This document shows, piece by piece, positions 44,072 through 52,705 of a stretch of 64,000 nt of DNA. The notes below the pieces were generated by a model. It saw nothing but the letters and a program-made list of their open reading frames with translations. It did no database searches and was not told the origin of the DNA. Made by a program: the position numbers and the translations under genes. How positions within the stretch are numbered: position 1 is the stretch's first letter; every line of letters begins with the position of its first letter. Source of the DNA: a bacterium (GTDB lineage Bacteria; Electryoneota; RPQS01); NCBI GenBank assembly GCA_016721565.1, contig JADKHW010000001.1, forward strand, positions 62,001-126,000, written 5' to 3'.

Positions 44072-44806
44072 TTGAATATTCGGGTATTTGCCACTCCGCG
44101 CGAGTGGACAGAAGATGATGTGCGCGGGAGTGTCGCAATTGTGATCGACGTACTGCGCGCTTCGTCAACAATAACGCAAGCGCTTGTAAATGGCGCGCGG
44201 GAAGTCGTGCCGGTTTCGACTCCGGCGGAAGCAGGCGAGCTTGCCGTCAAAGCAGGGCGTGCCGATGTTGTTCTGGGCGGAGAGCGCGACGGTAAGTTAA
44301 TCGAAGGTTTTGATTTAGGCAACTCGCCATTTGAGTATTCGAGTGAAAGGGTCAACGGACGAACGGTGATCTTCGCATCGACAAACGGTTCACCCTCACT
44401 GGTCAGAGCAAAGTCAGCGGAGCTTGTGACGATTGGCTGCTTCAATAACTATTCTGCCGTCACAAACAGCGCACGCGAGACAGGTCTGGATATTTCGATC
44501 ATCTGCTCCGGAAGAAATGGCAAGTACTCGCTCGAGGATTTTGTCTGTGCCGGTAAGATTGTGGAGGGACTTATGACTCCACACAACAGCATCGCGAATG
44601 ACGGTGCTCAAGGCTCGTTTGACTTATTCAGATATTATCGCTCACAGATCTCCGAGGTCGTTAAACATTGCTATCATGGGAAGTATCTGTCGAGTTTGGG
44701 TTTCGATGCCGACTTGGAACATTGTGCCAAAGTTGACATTCATCAAGTTGTGCCGACATTGATTGAAGGAAAGATCAGACTTCCCAAAGCAAATGGCAGT
44801 TCGTAA
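44072..44806 (+). CDS. comB: 2-phosphosulfolactate phosphatase family protein (ComB)
   Basis: The start is the TTG at 44072, six bases after CGGAG; the frame upstream of it lies within gcvT. The 244-residue protein has VAIVIDVLRASSTITQALVNGA near 23, AGRADVVLGGERDGKLIEGFDLGNSPFEY near 63, IFASTNGSPSL near 104 and ISIICSGRNGKYSLEDFVCAG near 145, all characteristic of the ComB family (Mg2+-dependent acid phosphatase). In methanogens it makes sulfolactate for coenzyme M. In bacteria the role is usually unknown. Confidence 0.88.
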   Translation: MNIRVFATPREWTEDDVRGSVAIVIDVLRASSTITQALVNGAREVVPVSTPAEAGELAVKAGRADVVLGGERDGKLIEGFDLGNSPFEYSSERVNGRTVIFASTNGSPSLVRAKSAELVTIGCFNNYSAVTNSARETGLDISIICSGRNGKYSLEDFVCAGKIVEGLMTPHNSIANDGAQGSFDLFRYYRSQISEVVKHCYHGKYLSSLGFDADLEHCAKVDIHQVVPTLIEGKIRLPKANGSS

Positions 44807-47141
44807 AGATACGGAACAACATCCGAAAATAACAGAGCGCTCGTCCACTCCTATCGTGGCGGGCATTTTGTTGTTAGGGATTTCCGTGCTGTTATTTGTA
44901 GCGCTCGCTAGTCATTCGCAAACTGACTTTCCGTATCGCGATTTCTCTTCCAAGGCCAACAACGCTGCCGGACGGTTTGGCGAATACATGTCGGCCATGC
45001 TCGGTCCGTTGTTCATGGGGCAATGGCCCGCACTTGTTGTTCCTATGATTTTGGGAATCTGGGGTTGGGCATTTGTGCGTCGTCTTTCACGCCGCAGCGC
45101 AACGATCGTCTCAGTATGGATGTTCGCGTTGGGACTTTGGAGTTCGACCAGTGTTGGACTGGTTGGTGACTTGATTCATCGTGACAACATTGCAAGTTAT
45201 TACCTGCACTCTGGTGAATTCGGCTATTGGGCCTCGCAGCAGTTGATTATGCTTGCGGGTCGCTTCGGCGCAGTATTGACGATGTTTGTCTTGATGCTGG
45301 TTGGATTGACAATGACCGTTGCGGGATTTGCAGAATGGGTAGAGCGGCGCGCTGAGCAAACGGCTGTACTTGCGGGTAAAGCTCGCAGCTTGCCGCTTCC
45401 TTCAATTGTCCCGGCTTGGCGATTCTTTCGCAACTGGCTTGCTGAAAGAAAAGCTGAAGAGAGCACTATTCCTGAAATTAATATTGACCGCGCGACAACC
45501 GAGTCACTCGGCGCTGTTGAAGTAAGACCGTTTCCGTCTGTGGCGAATGCCGACGGACAGCCCGGCAAAGTGATTCACAATCTTGGTGAAGAGATTGATC
45601 CGCTGACAGGTGCGCGCAAAGCGACCTTGCGGACTGCTGAGCAAATTGCGATGCCTGTTGATGATGAAACAGGCTATGTTTTCCCGTCGGCGGATTGTTT
45701 CAACGCGCCTCCTGCAGATCGCGTGGGCGGAATGTCGCAAGAGGAGCAGCAGCACAACTCCATGCTACTCGAAAAGAGCTTGGAGACTTTCGGTGTAAAA
45801 GCGACCGTCACTCAAGTCAATCCCGGTCCGGTAATTACTCAGTTTGAACTAACGCCCGCGCCAGGTGTTAAAGTCGCTCGTATTGAGGCGCTTGCAGACG
45901 ACATTGCATTAGCATTGCGCGCGCGCGGTTTGCGAATTCTCGCTCCGATTCCCGGGAAAGCCGCTGTCGGTGTTGAGATGGCCAACCCGAAACCCGCACT
46001 CGTGACTTTCCGCGAGGTCGTTGAATCGCCGCAGTTTCATTCTGCCAAGTCCAAACTCACTATCGCGTTGGGTCGAACCGTCAACGGTGAGATCCTAACC
46101 GCAGACTTAGGCTCGCTTCCGCACTTACTAATCGCAGGCACAACGGGTTCGGGAAAGTCAGTTTGCGTGAATGCGATTATCACGTCAATCTTGTTACGCA
46201 CAACTCCTGAAGAAGTGCAATTCGTGATGGTCGACCCGAAGAAGCTTGAACTCGCAGCCTACAACGAACTGCGCAATCATCACTTGACACATCGTCCCGA
46301 TTTGAGTGAACACGTCATCACCAAACCTGACGAAGCGGTGAAAGTCTTGCGCAGTTGCCTGATCGAGATGGAGCATCGATACGATTTGCTTGCGGAACGC
46401 GGGGCGCGTCAACTCTCTGAGTACAACGAGATGGTTAAAGAGTCTCCGCGAGAGGGAGATAAAACAATACCTTACATTGTTGTTATCATCGACGAACTTG
46501 CGGATTTGATGGTGACTGCGCAGCGCGAAGTGGAAGAACCCATTGCGCGTTTGGCGCAACTTGCTCGTGCCGTGGGAATCCACATGGTTGTGGCCACCCA
46601 GCGTCCGTCAGTGGACGTTATCACGGGCGTAATCAAAGCAAATTTCCCAGCACGCATTGCGTTTCGTGTGGCCATGAAAGTTGACTCGCGAACGATTCTT
46701 GACACGAACGGCGCTGAGATGCTACTCGGTCAAGGTGACATGCTGTTTCAGCATCCTGAAGAACCCGCGCCGCAACGCGTTCAAGGAGCTCTTTTGACGT
46801 CGGCAGAGATCGCGCGAGTCATTACGCATATTCGGAAACAACCCGTACCTAAGAATAAACTTGTGCTCCCGCTCGATCCACAAGAGGAGCGCGAAGGCGG
46901 CTCTGTGGATGGTGGCTTTGAAGGCCGTGACCCGTTATTCCTTGAGGCGGCAAAAATTGTCGTGCGCACCGGGCAAGGAAGTGTGTCAATCTTGCAGCGT
47001 CGCTTGAAGGTTGGTTATAGTAGAGCGGCAAGATTGATCGACCAGTTGGAGCGCGCGGGTGTCGTTGGGCCGTTTGATGGTTCAAAAGCACGTTCCGTTT
47101 TGGCAGATGAACAAACTTTGATGGACATTGAGCAACAGTAA
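44793..47141 (+). CDS. ftsK: DNA translocase FtsK/SpoIIIE
   Basis: Starting at ATG 44793 (overlapping comB by 14 bases) the protein is about 782 residues. Four membrane segments lie in the first 190 residues, followed by a linker. The motor has LGRTVNGEILTADLGSLPHLLIAGTTGSGKSVCVN with Walker A near 449-456, FVMVDPKKLELAAYN, and YIVVIIDELADLMVTA as Walker B. The C-terminal gamma winged-helix domain (SVSILQRRLKVGYSRAARLIDQLERAGVV) reads KOPS sites. It pumps chromosome DNA at the septum. lolA-like follows with overlap. Confidence 0.95.
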   Translation: MAVRKDTEQHPKITERSSTPIVAGILLLGISVLLFVALASHSQTDFPYRDFSSKANNAAGRFGEYMSAMLGPLFMGQWPALVVPMILGIWGWAFVRRLSRRSATIVSVWMFALGLWSSTSVGLVGDLIHRDNIASYYLHSGEFGYWASQQLIMLAGRFGAVLTMFVLMLVGLTMTVAGFAEWVERRAEQTAVLAGKARSLPLPSIVPAWRFFRNWLAERKAEESTIPEINIDRATTESLGAVEVRPFPSVANADGQPGKVIHNLGEEIDPLTGARKATLRTAEQIAMPVDDETGYVFPSADCFNAPPADRVGGMSQEEQQHNSMLLEKSLETFGVKATVTQVNPGPVITQFELTPAPGVKVARIEALADDIALALRARGLRILAPIPGKAAVGVEMANPKPALVTFREVVESPQFHSAKSKLTIALGRTVNGEILTADLGSLPHLLIAGTTGSGKSVCVNAIITSILLRTTPEEVQFVMVDPKKLELAAYNELRNHHLTHRPDLSEHVITKPDEAVKVLRSCLIEMEHRYDLLAERGARQLSEYNEMVKESPREGDKTIPYIVVIIDELADLMVTAQREVEEPIARLAQLARAVGIHMVVATQRPSVDVITGVIKANFPARIAFRVAMKVDSRTILDTNGAEMLLGQGDMLFQHPEEPAPQRVQGALLTSAEIARVITHIRKQPVPKNKLVLPLDPQEEREGGSVDGGFEGRDPLFLEAAKIVVRTGQGSVSILQRRLKVGYSRAARLIDQLERAGVVGPFDGSKARSVLADEQTLMDIEQQ

Positions 47142-47745
47142 GATACTAATGGCACTCCTCGTTCTTTGCGCCCCAGCGTTCGCAAACAAGGCTGCAGAGG
47201 ATTTCTACTCGGCCGTGGAACGGCATTTGCGCTCTTTGCCTTCGCTTGAAATAGGCTATCGCGCGACAGGTCCTGATTTTCCTAAAGAAGGACTTGAAGG
47301 TCGTCTTGCGTTTCAGCGGCCCAACGGCTTCTATCATGACACGCCTGAGTGGACACTTTGTGAGTCGGGCGCTGAACAGTGGCGATATTTGAAGGAGCAA
47401 CAGACTTTGATGTTAGAAACGGCCGAGGGCAGATCTGATTGGTCGCCGGAAGCCGTACTTTTGAGTTTGAATCGCGAGCTTGTACCGTTTAATTTGATTG
47501 CCACAGAATCAGGCGATACAATGCTTGTTCTCGATGCTGTGTCAGCACAGATTTCGGGACAAGTTGAAATGACCTTTGCGGCCAACAAGCGTATCCCCAA
47601 AGAAATCTCATTTAAAGATGACGAGGGCAACAGCACAAGCCGCTATGAGATATTGATGTGGCATGAGTCAGTCAAACTTGACAGCGCGCTTTTCCTGCCT
47701 CCGGAAGTTCCGGACGAGAACAGAATTGATTTTAGAATACACTAA
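47128..47745 (+). CDS. LolA-like outer-membrane lipoprotein carrier protein
   Basis: The 205-residue protein starts at TTG 47128, 14 bases before the ftsK stop. A signal peptide (about 5-19, ending APAFA) is followed by a beta-rich chaperone-like body (IGYRATGPDFPKEGLEGRLAFQRPNGFYHD, EQWRYLKEQQTLMLETAEG, LPPEVPDENRIDFRI), the half-barrel pattern of LolA. ftsK-lolA is also the gene order in proteobacteria, which strengthens the call. LolA ferries lipoproteins across the periplasm. The window encodes at least two likely cargo lipoproteins (22.1 and 42.0 kb). Confidence 0.78.
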   Translation: MSNSKILMALLVLCAPAFANKAAEDFYSAVERHLRSLPSLEIGYRATGPDFPKEGLEGRLAFQRPNGFYHDTPEWTLCESGAEQWRYLKEQQTLMLETAEGRSDWSPEAVLLSLNRELVPFNLIATESGDTMLVLDAVSAQISGQVEMTFAANKRIPKEISFKDDEGNSTSRYEILMWHESVKLDSALFLPPEVPDENRIDFRIH

Positions 47746-47759
47746 TTACAAAGCTATAG

Positions 47760-48882
47760 ATGAAAAGTCGCGCCTCGAAGATTCTGTTAAGCCTAACGAT
47801 CAGTGGTTTCTTTCTTTACCTGACGGCGTTTAAGCCGCATTTCATTTCGCTTTTCAAAGGCGAATTGGGGATGTTTGACGCTTTTTTCGGATCACCGAGG
47901 TTCAATCTGTCTGAACTGGGTTCGGTGATTGCCGGTGCGAACTGGATGTACATTGTTATCGCGGGTATTATCTTCTATGCGACGCAATTGCTCCGCGCGT
48001 GGCGCTGGCAGCTTACGCTGCGTACACTAACCGAGATCAAGCTGCTCCCGACGTTTGGAGCGATGACCATCGGTTACATGGCGAACAATCTGCTTCCAAT
48101 GCGATTAGGCGAAGTCTATCGCGCGCAAGTGATTCATCAATTGACCGGTCTTTCGAGGCCTGCGGCCTTTGGCACTATTGTAGCAGAGCGATTAATTGAT
48201 TTGGTCTACATGGTTCCGTATATCGCGGCCGCGTTGATTATCTATCCATTGCCAGAAAGATTGCAGACTGGCGCTTACATATTGTCAGCGGCCGCGTTTT
48301 TCTTGGGCGGATTCTGTGTTTGGCTTGGACTTGATCGCGAACGAGCTTTGAATTTGGCGCGCTTCTGCTTAAAAACTACCTCCCCACAAGCTCGCGGACA
48401 AGGTTTTTGACGTGTTGTCAACCTTTAGTGCTGGCCTAGGAGTGATGGGACGTCGTGAGCTATTCTGGAGACTCGCGCTGTCTTCTCTGGCATTATGGGC
48501 CATGTACACCTACATGGTTTACCTCGTGATGGCAGCAGTCGGGCTTACCGGACCAGCATACCCGATGATCCACGATGATCTGGTCGGTTCCGTATTGGTC
48601 ATGCTCGTCGTAACGACCATCGGTTTTGTTATTCCGGGTGCACCGGGCGCAGTCGGTACCTACCACGGTATAGCTGTTTTGGGCTTGAGTTTGTTTAACG
48701 TCCCCGGTGATCGCGCGGCGGGTTTTGCAGTGCTGTTGCATGCCTTGAACTACATTCCGCTGACGTTAGTTGGGTTACTCTTCTTTTGGAAATACGGTTT
48801 GTCCTTTCACAGTAGTGAAGTCGAGCCTGAGAATAGACCGGATCTTCGCAAAGTCGAAACCGCGTCCAGTCGCATATCGTAA
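47760..48882 (+). CDS. UPF0104/LPG-synthase-TM family membrane protein, frameshifted
   Basis: The first frame ends at 48410 and the continuation runs to 48882. Removing one A from AAAAA at 48371-48375 joins ...FCLKLPPHKLADKVFDVLSTFSAGLGVM..., giving about 374 residues. It has about eight hydrophobic segments and the family motifs LLRAWRWQLTLRTL, TIGYMANNLLPMRLGEVYRAQV, AFGTIVAERLIDLVYM and FVIPGAPGAVGTYHGIAVLGL. Relatives act in lipid or glycolipid transfer (AglD, MprF membrane half). The substrate here is unknown. The downstream Wzc-type gene suggests envelope glycan work. Confidence 0.8.
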
Positions 48883-48896
48883 GCTGAGAGGTGATC

Positions 48897-51191
48897 TTGG
48901 AGTCTAGAGACAACACAAGTCGGTTTTCGGAATACTTCCGCATATTGTTTCGTGGTCGATGGATTATCATCGGCTGTTTCTTTGCGGTTGTTGCCGCCAC
49001 GACCTATTTGACATACCGAATGCAGCCGGTTTACGTCGCCTCATCCAGTGTAATGATTTTGGATGATGATCCAGTGGATGTGGCGATTCGAAATGCGAAT
49101 CCCGCGCCGTTTCGAAAGTCCAGGAACTTGAACGAAACGGAGTTGCTACGAAGTCGCCGCATTGCTGAAGACGTCCTGCGCTCATTAGCCGAATCTCCTT
49201 ATCGCAGTGAACTTGCAATCATGCGCGAGACGGACGTAGAGGGAAACACGATTACGTTCGATGATCGAGTCGGGATGCTTCGCGAAAACACAAGTGTCGA
49301 GAACTTGAAGGACACCGATGTCCTCAAGGTTTCGGTGAAGGCTCCTTCGGCATTTGAATGTGCCTTCCTTGCAAATGCAATCGCGGAGGAATACTATCGC
49401 TATAAGCTGCGTGGAGCGCGCGGCGAGATTTCTGAAATCAGACAGTTCCTTGAACAGCAGCTTGAAGTTGTGCGCGATCAACTTTCACAATCGGAAGAAC
49501 TTGAGCGCGCGTACAAGGAAAGCCGCGGCGTGTCTTCGTTGGACGACGAAGCCCGCACCATGGTTGAGCAATCTACAAACTTGCACGCGCTCTACAATCA
49601 AACTGAGAGCGATTTGAATGCCGAGCTTCGCCGCATGGATTACCTGAAGCGCCAGCTTGAGGACGTACGCGGGTCGCTTGTCGAGGACATGAGCAATATT
49701 ACTAGTCCGATTATTGAAACTCTACAGCGTGAGATTGCCGACAAGCAGTCTCGCCTTGCATCGCTCGTATCCAATCCGGGTCCGGGAACCGAAGTCACAA
49801 TTAACGCACTCGAGAACGAAATTGAGACGATCAAAGGCAAACTTGTCGAAGAAGTTCGTAAGATCGCCAGCGGTGCGGGATCGCTTGAGCCTCTTAAAAC
49901 GTCACAAGAATTGTTTGAGAGTATCTTGAAGAGTGAAGTCGAGATTAAGGCTCTAACCGCCCGCGCGGAAGCTCTGCGTGAAGCTATTTCGAATGTTGAC
50001 TATGATCTCGAACAGCTTCCCGAGAAAACGCTTGTGCTGGCCCGCCTGACCCGCGACCGCAAGCTGAACGAAGAACTTTACCTCATGCTGAATGAGAAGT
50101 ATGAAGAAACTCGGATTAGCGAAGCCGCGAAGTCTGCGGGGGTTGAGATCGTTGATACGGCCAAGCCGCCGGAATTCCCGGTCAAGCCGCGCAAAAAACT
50201 GAATATTCTGTTCGGCATGCTGTTCGGTTTTGCTCTTGGTGTTGGTATCACGCTTCTGATCGACTTGCTCGATGACACAATTAAGACTCCGGAAGAGCTT
50301 GAACGCATGTCGCTGACTACGCTCGGTACGATTCCGATCGTGAACATCGAGGATATTCGCCGCCGCATGAAACGGCAAGGCAAAGAGCTGACGTCGCAAG
50401 ACGAGGCTCGCATAGAATCGAAGATGATCACGCGGTTTTCTCCGAAGTCACCGATCTCGGAAGCTTATCGTAGCTTGCGAACAAATATCCAGTTCTCTGA
50501 CATTGACAATCCCAAGCGCGTGATCCTGATGACTTCGTCGGCTACGAAAGACGGTAAGTCAACAACGTGCGTTAATCTTGCCATTACGTTTGCGCAGACC
50601 GGCTCTCGAGTCTTGCTTGTCGACAGCGATTTGCGCCGCCCCACGCTGCACAATTTCTTCAACGTTGATAAGATGTATGGCTTGAGCAATGTGTTGATTG
50701 GTTCACTTGCTTTCAGCGACGTTATCAAACGTACAGAAGTGGAGAACCTTGATTTAATTACGGCCGGAGATATCCCGCCTAACCCCGCCGAAATGGTCGC
50801 ATCCGAGCGTATGCGAGTGTTCCTTGAAGAAGCTCGCAGTCGGTACGATGTAGTGCTACTCGATAGCCCGCCTGTGGTTGCCGTGACTGATGCCGCAATT
50901 TTGACAACCCGTGCCGACGCAACAATTATGGTTGTGAGTTCTGGTATGACTGGGCGCGCTGAACTTAAACGTGCACTTGGATTGATCCAAAGTGTTGGAT
51001 CAAATGTCATGGGCGTAATCCTTAATGGTCTCGATATCAAGAAGATGTACGGGTCGTACTATTACTACTTCCATTACTACCAGTACTATTATTACTACGG
51101 ATCGGAATCCGGAGAGAAGAAAAAGAAGAAGTCAACGGTAAAACATCGCCGAATACAGAAGACTTCTTCGGACGTTTCCGACGCCACATAG
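48897..51191 (+). CDS. Wzc-type polysaccharide co-polymerase with BY-kinase domain
   Basis: The TTG at 48897 is preferred (GAGAGG 5 bases upstream); GTG 48891 is an alternative. About 764 residues. A Wzz domain with a membrane segment (about 22-42) comes first, then a long coiled coil (about 170-400). The second membrane segment (about 438-458, KLNILFGMLFGFALGVGIT) precedes the kinase: SSATKDGKSTTCVNLAITFA near 547 (Walker A), VLLVDSDLRRPTLHNFF (A') and VVLLDSPPVVAVTDA (Walker B). The C-terminus has a cluster of about twelve tyrosines (YGSYYYYFHYYQYYYYYG), then a lysine-rich end. These tyrosines are expected autophosphorylation sites that control polymer length. No polymer biosynthesis genes adjoin it. 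Confidence 0.92.
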   Translation: MESRDNTSRFSEYFRILFRGRWIIIGCFFAVVAATTYLTYRMQPVYVASSSVMILDDDPVDVAIRNANPAPFRKSRNLNETELLRSRRIAEDVLRSLAESPYRSELAIMRETDVEGNTITFDDRVGMLRENTSVENLKDTDVLKVSVKAPSAFECAFLANAIAEEYYRYKLRGARGEISEIRQFLEQQLEVVRDQLSQSEELERAYKESRGVSSLDDEARTMVEQSTNLHALYNQTESDLNAELRRMDYLKRQLEDVRGSLVEDMSNITSPIIETLQREIADKQSRLASLVSNPGPGTEVTINALENEIETIKGKLVEEVRKIASGAGSLEPLKTSQELFESILKSEVEIKALTARAEALREAISNVDYDLEQLPEKTLVLARLTRDRKLNEELYLMLNEKYEETRISEAAKSAGVEIVDTAKPPEFPVKPRKKLNILFGMLFGFALGVGITLLIDLLDDTIKTPEELERMSLTTLGTIPIVNIEDIRRRMKRQGKELTSQDEARIESKMITRFSPKSPISEAYRSLRTNIQFSDIDNPKRVILMTSSATKDGKSTTCVNLAITFAQTGSRVLLVDSDLRRPTLHNFFNVDKMYGLSNVLIGSLAFSDVIKRTEVENLDLITAGDIPPNPAEMVASERMRVFLEEARSRYDVVLLDSPPVVAVTDAAILTTRADATIMVVSSGMTGRAELKRALGLIQSVGSNVMGVILNGLDIKKMYGSYYYYFHYYQYYYYYGSESGEKKKKKSTVKHRRIQKTSSDVSDAT

Positions 51192-51215
51192 TCAGTTGTT
51201 CCACAAGCTTTGCAG

Positions 51216-51256
51216 GTCGCTCCGCCGTTACTCAAAGCGGCGGAGCGACTGTTTTT
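51216..51256 (+). terminator. Strong terminator before ispE
   Basis: GTCGCTCCGCCG (51216-51227) pairs perfectly over 12 bp with CGGCGGAGCGAC (51238-51249) and is followed by TGTTTTT. It separates the Wzc-type gene from ispE and shows that ispE starts at the ATG at 51273 and not further upstream. Confidence 0.88.
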
Positions 51257-51272
51257 CTACCCTCATTATTTG

Positions 51273-52181
51273 ATGGACTCTATTCCCCCGAGATCATATC
51301 CGGATGTTCGCGACAGCGACTCTGGCTTCGTTATAAGCTCACCAGCAAAGGTGAACCTCCGCCTGCGCGTCCTGCGGAAGCGACAAGACGGTTACCACGC
51401 GCTTGAGACGGTCTTCCAAGAATTGGATTGGGCAGATGAAATTGAATTTAGCCCGGAACAAGTGTTTTCCCTTGAAATCAGAGGAGCAAACCTCCCGGCG
51501 GACGAACGGAACCTCATGACCCGGGCGGCTCGGTCTTTGGCTGAGGCGTCCGGCCATGAGCTCAGCGGAAAACTACGCCTCTCGAAAAATCTCCCTCTTC
51601 AGGGTGGAGTCGGCGGCGGATCGTCTAATGCGGCCATTACTCTGCTTGGTTTGAATAGACTTTGGGGCCTAAACTGGCCGGTCTCGCACCTCGAACCTAT
51701 TGCTACCAAAATGGGAGCAGACTGCCCATTTTTCCTGCATGGTGGGCTTGCGAGCGGCACAAACAGGGGAGACATAATCGAGCCGCTAAAAGGTGCCGTT
51801 TTAGGAGCATTTGTCCTCCTTATTCCTAACTTTGGAGTTGAGACGGCTTGGGCATTTTCAGAAGTCAGGTTTCCCTTGACAGAAGTAGAGAAGAATGTTA
51901 TATTTAGTCCTCTGCGGATTTCAGAGGAGGGTGAAGCTTATCCGCAAATAAAGCCTTGTAACGATTTGGAAAATATAGTTTTCCATCGTTATTCAGGACT
52001 TCCACACTGGCGAGATCGGATCCTTGAGTTAGGTGCCCAAGTGGCGCTGATGTCCGGAAGCGGGTCAACCCTATTTGGAATTTTCGAGTCAAGCGAGATC
52101 GCCCAGTGTGCCGCGCTGGAACTGTCTCAGGAACGTGACTTACGGGTCAAGGTGTGCCGCGCCGTGGCTCGCGAGCGATAA
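51273..52181 (+). CDS. ispE: 4-(cytidine-5'-diphospho)-2-C-methyl-D-erythritol kinase
   Basis: The 302-residue GHMP kinase starts at ATG 51273. SPAKVNLRLRVLRKRQDGYHALETVFQ (about 23-49) is the N-terminal IspE signature. LQGGVGGGSSNAAITL (about 110-125) is the phosphate loop, with Val and Asn at positions that are often Leu and Asp. KMGADCPFFLHGG near 147 and MSGSGSTLFGIF near 268 complete the family motifs. It is a step of the non-mevalonate isoprenoid pathway. It precedes spoVG, as in Bacillus (with purR and yabJ missing between). Confidence 0.93.
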   Translation: MDSIPPRSYPDVRDSDSGFVISSPAKVNLRLRVLRKRQDGYHALETVFQELDWADEIEFSPEQVFSLEIRGANLPADERNLMTRAARSLAEASGHELSGKLRLSKNLPLQGGVGGGSSNAAITLLGLNRLWGLNWPVSHLEPIATKMGADCPFFLHGGLASGTNRGDIIEPLKGAVLGAFVLLIPNFGVETAWAFSEVRFPLTEVEKNVIFSPLRISEEGEAYPQIKPCNDLENIVFHRYSGLPHWRDRILELGAQVALMSGSGSTLFGIFESSEIAQCAALELSQERDLRVKVCRAVARER

Positions 52182-52241
52182 ATTATAGCAACCCCCAATT
52201 GGGGCCAGGTCATTCTTGCATGGGAAGCAAGGGGTCGTATC

Positions 52242-52544
52242 GTGACCATAACAGAAATTCACGTAAATCTCCGCGACGAAGAAAAGCTTAAAGCTTTTGT
52301 GAACATCACGTTTGACGACGTGTTTGTGATTCGCGGTCTAAAAATCATCGAAGGTAAAGAGGGCTTGTTCGTGTGCATGCCGAGTCGCAAGCTCGAAGAC
52401 GGCACATACAAGGACATAGCTCATCCCATCACCAACGAGTTCCGTCGCCAAATGGAGACTCAGATTCTCGATGAATTCCGTAGGCTATCAGAAGAAGCGG
52501 CAGGGAACCATGTTGCTCCTGGCCACGGCGGCTTCGACAGATAA
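52242..52544 (+). CDS. spoVG: SpoVG family regulator
   Basis: The 100-residue protein is full length and starts at GTG. It has ITEIHVNLRDEEKLKAFVNITFDDVFVIRGLKI near the start and VCMPSRKLEDGTYKDIAHPI near 48, the conserved SpoVG core. In Borrelia, Staphylococcus and Listeria, SpoVG binds DNA or RNA and regulates gene expression. A sporulation role is not implied in this Gram-negative genome. It sits between ispE and the tRNA-Gln/prs genes. Confidence 0.92.
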   Translation: MTITEIHVNLRDEEKLKAFVNITFDDVFVIRGLKIIEGKEGLFVCMPSRKLEDGTYKDIAHPITNEFRRQMETQILDEFRRLSEEAAGNHVAPGHGGFDR

Positions 52545-52559
52545 CGCATAGACGCATAC

Positions 52560-52632
52560 TGGGGCGTCGCCAAGTTGGTAAGGCAGCAGGTTTTGGTCCT
52601 GCCATTCGGAGGTTCGAGTCCTTCCGCCCCAG
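52560..52632 (+). tRNA. tRNA-Gln(TTG)
   Basis: Acceptor TGGGGCG (52560-52566) pairs with CGCCCCA (52625-52631), discriminator G52632. The D arm is GCC-AAGTTGGTAA-GGC. Anticodon stem GCAGG/CCTGC has loop TTTTGGT with anticodon TTG (52593-52595). T arm GGAGG-TTCGAGT-CCTTC contains one G-U pair. CCA is not encoded. It starts 15 bases after spoVG. Confidence 0.95.
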
Positions 52633-52705
52633 CGAGAATGGGCTCTGGCAATAGTAAATGATTCGAGAACGCGCGTCGCTGACGGTGTAACGGAGTATTA
52701 GTCTA

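Noticed and set aside
51210..51272. Upstream start for ispE at 51210
   Set aside because: It lies within a strong terminator hairpin, and IspE similarity begins after the ATG at 51273.
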